Made by a program: the position numbers and the translations under genes. From Excoecaria cochinchinensis (lineage: Eukaryota > Streptophyta > Magnoliopsida > Malpighiales > Euphorbiaceae), in contig CANTUQ010000076.1 of assembly GCA_947683425.1 (NCBI GenBank), positions 372,001 to 436,000 on the forward strand: DNA of 64,000 bases, given 5' to 3'. Positions 57,807-64,000 of this stretch are shown here, piece after piece. The first letter of the stretch is position 1. Every line of letters starts with the position of its first letter. The notes below the pieces were generated by a model. That model was not told where the DNA came from. It saw only the letters and a program-made list of their open reading frames with translations, and made no database searches.

Positions 57807-58212
57807 TGTGGAAGGTTTTCGATTGCCTCGGGTTGAGCGTGTCGCATCGGGAAGGCCAACGCAATTAGAGTTTTGAAGTTTTATAGTATAGGCTTTCCTT
57901 TATTTTGTAATAGATGTAATGTTTTGTTAGCCCTTTTGAACAGTATATATTGGGCTTTTGTAAATTGTTTCTTTTTTTTTTGTAATCTGTAATATGTAAA
58001 GACCTTCTTTTGGTATATCAATAAAGTATACAGTTTGTTCAAAATCATTCTTCTCTGTATTGAAGTTTTTAATTATTTCCGATATGTCGCTCTATATATG
58101 TAACGTTTGTATGTTTATACTAGTGGGGTGTGACACTCCTATCTATCCAGGGAGGCCTCTCTTCCAATTTGTATGGAAGTCTCCTTGGTATAGGTTGTCG
58201 TGTGACAAACCG

Positions 58213-60308
58213 AGCTCCTGTGTTTGTTAGAGGTTTGGGTGCGAGTTCCGTGCACAATGTGATTTCTGCAATTCAAGCTAAGAGGCTTTTGAGAAAAGGT
58301 TGTGAGGCTTTTCTGGCGGTGGTTTTGGATTCCAAGAGGGATCAAGTTAGGATTGAGGACATCCCTGTTGTCCGAGAGTTCAGTGATGTTTTTCCGAGTG
58401 ACTTGTCGGGTTTGCCTCCGGAGAGGGATGTTGAGCTAGCCATAGAGATTATGCCGGGTACCACACCGGTATCGAAAGCACCTTATCGGATGGCTCCTGT
58501 GGAGTTGAGAGAACTTAAACTCAACTACAAGAGCTATTGTATAAGGGGTTCATTTGACCCAGCATATCTCCTTGGGGAGCTCCAGTTCAGTTTGTTAAGA
58601 AAAAGGATGGATCCTTGAGGATGTGTATAGACTACAGGCAGATTAACAAGGTCACAGTGAAGAATAAGTATCCGTTGCCCAGAGTTGAAGATTTGTTTGA
58701 TCAGCTTCGAGGTGCCGGTGTGTTTTCCAAGATTGACCTACCGTCTGGGTATTATCAGCTCCGTGTTAAGGACGAGGATGTGGTTAAGACTGCATTTCGG
58801 ACTCGGTATGGCCACTACGAGTTTCTTGTTATGCCGTTTGGTTTGACTAATGCTCCAGCGGCATTCATGGATTTGATGAATAGAGTGTTTAGGCCATACT
58901 TAGACCGGTTTGTAGTGGTGTTTATAGATGATATTTTGGTGTTTTCCAAGGATGAGACCGAGCATGAAGAGCATCTTCGGATGGTTTTGCAAGTTTTGAG
59001 AGAACATCGACTGTTTGCCAAGTTAAGTAAGTGTGATTTTTGGATTCGGGAAGTGTCATTTTTGGGCCATATAGTTTCAGCCAAGGGTATCCAAGTGGAT
59101 CCAGCTAAGATTGAGGCGATAGTGGATTGGAAAGCGCCTAGGAATGTTCAAGATGTGAGGAGTTTCCTTGGTTTGGCGGGTTATTATCGACGGTTTGTGA
59201 AAGGTTTCTCTGTGATTGCAGCCCCGATGACCAAATTATTAAGGAAAGGAGTTAAGTTTGAATGGTCGGATAAGTGTCAAGCTTGTTTTGAGAGACTGAA
59301 GCAGTTGTTAGTTGAAGCTCCTATACTAACTCCACCCACCTCGGGTAAGGAGTTTGTTATGTATAGTGATGCTTCAGGTGTTGGTTTGGGATGTGTTCTG
59401 ATGCAGGAAGGTAAGGTTGTGGCTTATGCTTCCCGACAGTTAAAGCCGCATGAGAGGAATTATCCGACGCATGATCTTGAGTTAGCAGCAGTTGTCTTCG
59501 CTTTGAAGATTTGGCGTCATTATCTCTACGGAGAGAAGTGCAGGATCTTTACGGACCACAAGAGTTTGAAGTACTTTCTGACTCAGAAGGAATTGAATAT
59601 GAGGCAACGTCGTTGGCTTGAGCTGTTTAAGGATTACGATTGCATTGTGGATTACCACTCGGGTAAGGCCAATGTAGTCGCGGATGCATTGAGTAGGAAG
59701 TCAGTTTCTGCCTTGTTTTTGAGGCGGCTTAGATGGAGGTTTGGTTCTGATGGGGCGTTGATAGCTCAGTTGAGGGTCAAGCCTACTTTGAGGCAGCGGT
59801 TAGTTGATGCTCAGAAGGTGGACGAGAGACTTCAGCGGATTGTGCAAGAAGTCAGTTCGGGTAAGCAGTCAGAGTTTTCGGTTCAAGATGGGGTTCTTTT
59901 GTTTGGAAACCGTTTGTGTGTGCCGGATAGTGAAGAGTTGAGAAGACAGATTTTGGATGAGGCACATAGTTCAATTTTCACCATGCACCCTGGCAGTGTA
60001 AAGATGTACCGGGATTTGAAGCAGTTCTTTTGGTGGTCGGGTATGAAGAAGGACATAGTGGACTTTGTATCCAAGTGCCTGACTTGTCAGCAGGTTAAGG
60101 CTGAGCACCAGGTTCCTTCTGGATTGCTCACGCCTTTGTCCGTTCCTGAGTGGAAATGGGACGATATCGCCATGGATTTCGTCTCCGGTTTGCCTTTGAC
60201 TCAGAGAAAGCATGATTCTGTTTGGGTTGTTGTCGATCGACTCACGAAGTCTGCTCACTTTGTGCCGGTTAGGATGGATTATCCAATGCATAAATTGGCC
60301 AGTATTTA
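58213..60308 (+). pseudogene. Element S pol (RT, RNase H, integrase N-part)
   Basis: Reading resumes after the H insertion in the protease-RT linker (V-R-G-L-G-A-S-S-V-H-N-V). A one-base loss near 58516 shifts the frame, and a TGA follows near 58554 in the restored register. From 58615 the frame is open for 565 or so codons. It covers RT (F-I-D-D near 58919), RNase H (Y-S-D-A-S-G near 59362), the integrase zinc-binding region (C-L-T-C-Q-Q-V-K near 60079) and the first integrase Asp (A-M-D-F near 60170). It stops at S-I-Y-V where LTR T is inserted. The frame runs on to 60420 only by reading through LTR T. Confidence 0.94.
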
Positions 60309-60775
60309 TGTAACACCCCCATCGCCGTCCCCGTTGGAAGGACACCGACGGACGCGCTACATGACGCTCACATATACAGATATACACATGCACAATGCGG
60401 AAGCATACATTCATACATAACATACATACGAAAATACGGTTTAATTAAAAACTTACCTTGACTTACCTTGCGGTATAGACTGAACATGCAATAACTCACG
60501 CACACGCAGGCACTAAGCAAAAGCATACACAAAGGCATACATATGACCATTCAACGGAAGCATAATCGAAATAATAAAACAAAGGAATAACTAAACATAA
60601 GGACATACTAACTATTACATTCCCAAAAGAAAACTCAAGAACGAAACATAATAATTACATATACAATACTACAGAATTACAAAAGCTGAAATACAGAAGC
60701 TGAACAAAATACAGAACTTTTAACTCCTACGTGGCCGACCTTGCAGAAGCGCGACTCGAACAGAACTAAACCTGC

Positions 60776-60824
60776 CACCTGCACGGAAAGAAAATCCGTG
60801 CTAAGCGATAAACGCTTAGTGGGG
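60776..60824 (-). other. Double hairpin, LTR T
   Basis: The minus strand reads cactaagcgtttatcgcttag then gcacggattttctttccgtgc; both stems are perfect. Confidence 0.83.
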
Positions 60825-61666
60825 AGAACACACAAGAATATGGACGGCCATTCACAACGGTCGCCAAGGCATAACACATTCAAATGGCAAATGCGGATAT
60901 TCATAGCATATCAATAATCAGGCTGCACAATAAAGGCATTCAATCGATAACTCACAAACAGACCATAAACTCATGTCCAGGATATACCAATACAGACATA
61001 ATACAATATACGATACAAATATCATCATGCCGAACTACATACTATAACTCATGCATAAACCTACATGGGTATCAAATGATAGCATCTTACCATGCGGAGT
61101 CACAAGAGCTATACACATGCAATAAATATCACTAAGTACCCACGCCTGAACTGACAACCCAATAATCATGTTAAGCATACACACTAGTCAAATATCCAAA
61201 GGATAACATTTAGAGCATCACAATACCGCTGCGCAACTCTAATATATATTAAGCATCATGCAAAAACATTCTGATAACGGAGACTGAAGGCATAACCACT
61301 TAGTATTACATTCATATCTTCATCATGCAGAGAGTACAGTAATCATCACATACTTACCATCACAGCTGCTTCGGTCCACAAGCTAATATATTAACAAAAC
61401 ATGTTTAAGTCACATACATAAATTCTCTAGTCGCATCATAATCAAAGCATTCAGAAACTTATAACAAATTACATGACGAGTACGGATAATCATGTTAGAT
61501 ATAAAGTCATGCTTATTTAAAACAGACATACATTCTGAAACCCATAGTCACATTCATATACATATAAACTGATTCCTGAGATCTTTATCATAATCAAACG
61601 GATATCACATTCATATAGTTATTTCAGAATAATACCAACCAATAAAGCACCTGCTGACTCACAATA

Positions 61667-61914
61667 GTGGATAACGAGTGTACTGAACTGATTAGTACCT
61701 TACGGGTACAAGTCGAAAACCATTTTATTTATCACAAAAGCATTTTACTGATGGGGGATCTTGACCCGATCCAAATTCATTAAAAAGGATCACGAGGATC
61801 CGTACTGAGGGGGGGTTCGCGAGGAACCATACGGGGGACCTGATCAGGGTCCAATACGTTCAAAGGGCGTTGCAGCTACTGAAAGACTCTATTAGGCATG
61901 CCTAACTATCCACT
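61667..61914 (-). other. Hairpin-cluster domain, LTR T
   Basis: On the minus strand gtggata and tatccac arms enclose ggaccctgatcaggtcc, ggttcctcgcgaacc, ggatcctcgtgatcc, ggatcgggtcaagatcc and gtacccgtaaggtac hairpins. It has one more hairpin than S, apparently a duplicated unit. Confidence 0.8.
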
Positions 61915-62618
61915 AGACTGACTCTCGCAGGTCATGCATAAAATAATACACATTCCGAATCGCACAACGCATAAATATATATATACATATATACATCATG
62001 CATAAATCAGAGTACAATAGACATATAAATATGCTCATAAGGTCGGTCGTACATCATGCAATTCGCATTGCAAAACATATTACAGTCCATACATTTTAAC
62101 ATAATACAATGAGTTCAAAGGCTAAAGCATAATATCAATCAAAGCTCATACAAGTCATATTCTGGAGTATGCAATAGGTCAATCAATTGCATTTTAGCAC
62201 TACTCAAGTTACTAAAGCATATCTGGAATACACGTGGAATCATATCATGCCAATAATCCAAAAACGCATAATCTGAATCATGAAATGATACTATATATTT
62301 CTAAGCATGACAGATTACTCTCAGAGCAGAATTCAATCAAAGATATGCATAACATATCGCTAATCATAACTGAAATAGGCTAACCAATCCGATGAGCAAA
62401 ATAAGATAGCACTCGATAGAGGAAAGAGCTATAAAAGCATTTGAAAGTCATTTCAAGAAAACTAGTCATGTGGGGAAACAAAGTAAAACAGAAAAGCCAT
62501 ACAGGAGCGTATAACAGTCTGACATAAATTATACAGAAGTAAAGACCCATACAGAAGAAATAGGAAATCCATTTTGGTTTAAAACTGGGCGAAATCGGAA
62601 AAAGGAGCTGAAGAGGAG

Positions 62619-63057
62619 TCGGTCACGACTTGTGACTGACCTCACAGGAGGGTCACGGCGTGACCTAGTGTCACGTCTCGTGACCTGCTAGAGAGTCACG
62701 GGACGTGACTCTATGTCACGCCTGGCCTCACAAGAGTCACGCCGTGACTCTATATCACGTGACGTGACTTCCCTCTCACAGAGAGAGGAGTCACGCATTG
62801 CCCTTACCAGAGTCACGCCGTGACTCTAAGTCACGAGACGTGACTTCCCTCTCACAGAGAGAGGAGTCACGCTTCGCGACTGGAGTCACGCTTTGCCATA
62901 CACAAGGGTCACGTCGTGACCCTAAGTCACGAGACGTGACTTTCCTCTCACAGAGAGAAGAGTCACGCTTCGCAACTGGGAGTCACGCTGCCCTTCACAC
63001 GAGTCACGCCGTGACTCTAAGTCACGCGACGTGACTCGCCTCACACAGAACAGAGAC
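62619..63057 (-). repeat. Palindrome array, LTR T
   Basis: Units of agtcacgccgtgact and agtcacgagacgtgact, linked by ctctcacagagagag, repeat at about 62735, 62811, 62907 and 63002. Arms are unlike those of other families. Confidence 0.9.
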
Positions 63058-63437
63058 GCGATTTTCCATTCCCAGTTACCCATAACTCCAAGAACTCGAT
63101 AAATTCATTTTCAATCTCATTCAAAACACCACCAAACTCATCTTACCTTCCAATCGATGTCCCAAACAGCATAAACAAGACAATTGCAACATAATTCAAC
63201 AATTAAATCATTAAAACCATGCTTAAACACATTTAATCCATTCTAGAGCATAAACCCTAAAAATACAGTAAGTTCAAAACCCAAACTCAGAACTTCCAAT
63301 TCAATATTTGTCATGCATTACTAACACATTTACTCACTTAATCATGCATGTACACATTCTAAACCACATCAATTTCCAGAAATGCAAACACATAAACATC
63401 CTAAGTGAGATTTAGGGCAAAACATTAAGAAATCCAA

Positions 63438-63552
63438 ATGCAGTAAACAGAGCTCCCAAACCTCAAAAATCACGATCCAAAATCAGGCTTCCAGCTTTAA
63501 AATCAAATCTCTCTCTTTTCCCTGCCTTTAATCTTCTTCTTATCATGCAAAG
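63438..63552 (-). other. Candidate LTR mini-exon, LTR T
   Basis: After acceptor ttgtgcaag (63553-63554) the shared phase reads L-H-D-K-K-K-I-K-G-R-E-K-R-E-I and then TGA. A GAG/GTTTGG donor-like site follows near 63438. Confidence 0.5.
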
Positions 63553-64000
63553 CTTGCACAAACAAAATCCACAGTTACACTTCAAAACCCTAACTCAACC
63601 AAAACAGTAGAAAGAAGAAGAAGAAGAACAGAAGAAGAACATCACGTTAAACTCCCACTTACCTCTTCAAAGCAAAGCACAACCCAAGCCAAACACAACT
63701 CCAAGCCAAGGAAAATAAAAGGAAAAGCAGAGAAAGGGAGAAGAGAAGAAGAAGAAGAACGTGAGAGGAGGGGGACGGGAATGCAATCTGTGTTCCCTCT
63801 CTCTCTTCCACTTTCTTTTCTTCTTTTCCCCATTCAATGCCCACCTAACAAACCCACCTGGCAGCTCCTAATAGGTCCTCAATACCCACTCAACTTTTCC
63901 AAACCAAAAATTGCTCTTTAGTCCTTAAACAACATACACTTCACTCACTTACACCAATCTTTCTTACAATCTTAATTTAACTTTTTCAATTAGATCCTAA

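Larger units (their letters stand above)
48793..58207 (+). mobile_element. Element H: complete intact chromovirus (9415 bp), Tekay/Del-like
   Basis: Two near-identical LTRs flank one intact gag-pol frame, with primer site, polypurine tract and an exact duplication aaccg (48788-48792, 58208-58212). By hand comparison the 2.36-kb LTRs differ at about 25 positions (about 99% identity), so insertion is recent. It interrupts element S at the protease-RT junction. A C-terminal chromodomain, long LTRs and a Met primer site point to the Tekay/Del clade of chromoviruses; the clade name is inferred. Confidence 0.97.
55846..58207 (+). mobile_element. Element H 3' LTR (2362 bp)
   Basis: This is the copy of 48793-51153 with about 25 differences and one T-run indel. 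It repeats the donor (56293), mini-exon (56408-56485), array (56884-57209), hairpin domain (57361-57600), double hairpin (57762-57806) and AATAAA (58020-58025). Confidence 0.97.
60309..64000 (-). mobile_element. LTR T (at least 3.7 kb, start outside the window)
   Basis: The minus strand ends ACGGGGACGGCGATGGGG then GTGTTACA at 60309. It holds a double hairpin (60776-60824), hairpin domain (61667-61914), palindrome array (62619-63057), a mini-exon near 63440-63552 and a donor GAG/GTAAGT at 63662. A purine-rich leader lies near 63720-63830. The left flank attta is a candidate target copy. No start terminus is seen by 64000, so whether it is solo or full length is unknown. Confidence 0.87.

Noticed and set aside
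60309..60420. C-terminal extension of the S integrase frame past 60308
   Set aside because: The frame merely reads through the inserted LTR T; homology to integrase ends at 60308.

Overview
This window is plant nuclear heterochromatin made almost entirely of nested transposable elements. It has no rRNA or tRNA gene and no intact host gene. The plant call rests on chromodomain Ty3/gypsy elements (chromoviruses, Tekay/Del-like) with initiator-Met tRNA primer sites, CACTA elements, a hAT-like MITE, a Tat-lineage LTR, and a fragment of a plant brassinosteroid-signalling kinase (BSK) gene. The species cannot be named from the sequence.

Layout (letters are my labels). 1-5649 holds element A: decayed pol plus 3' LTR, inserted into minus-strand LTR G (5650-7095), which sits in a pol scrap (7096-7392). 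7393-24575 is gag-only element E (minus), whose 5' LTR is split by solo LTR F (10575-12895) and solo LTR D (13678-24255). D itself holds a MITE and the complete gag-only element C (15171-21780). 24581-25131 is LTR fragment J. 25132-37001 is Tat-type LTR N (minus), split by solo LTR L (26108-35276), which holds solo LTR M (28076-34867), which holds CACTA element V (30397-34623) carrying BSK exons. 37002-38085 is a second CACTA remnant (U). 38086-42460 is LTR-like P, split by solo LTR Q (39040-41168). 42461-44582 is minus LTR R. Element S (5' LTR 44583-47110, gag-protease, pol to 60308) is split by the complete, intact and young element H (48793-58207). Minus LTR T runs from 60309 past the window end. 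Target-site duplications support C, D, H, L, M, Q and V.

Element H is the reference copy: 2.36-kb LTRs, Met primer site, one 1529-codon gag-protease-RT-RNase H-integrase-chromodomain frame, and a polypurine tract. S, A, C and E are decayed relatives.

The most unusual result comes from comparing the LTRs. About a dozen diverged families share the same internal architecture. (1) A splice donor (AG/GTAAGT type) lies a few hundred bases into the LTR. (2) A purine-rich mini-exon of about 78 nt follows, with a short reading frame whose stop stays in register. (3) A family-specific array of palindromes follows. (4) A GTGGATA...TATCCAC stem encloses a row of small hairpins, some closed by a cUUCGg tetraloop, with compensatory changes. 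(5) A double hairpin sits near the 3' end. (6) A splice acceptor with a branch-point motif lies at the gag ATG, in all four elements where that ATG is visible. Together these suggest a structured, spliced leader that could separate gag-translating RNA from genomic RNA. This is inference from sequence alone and needs RNA data.
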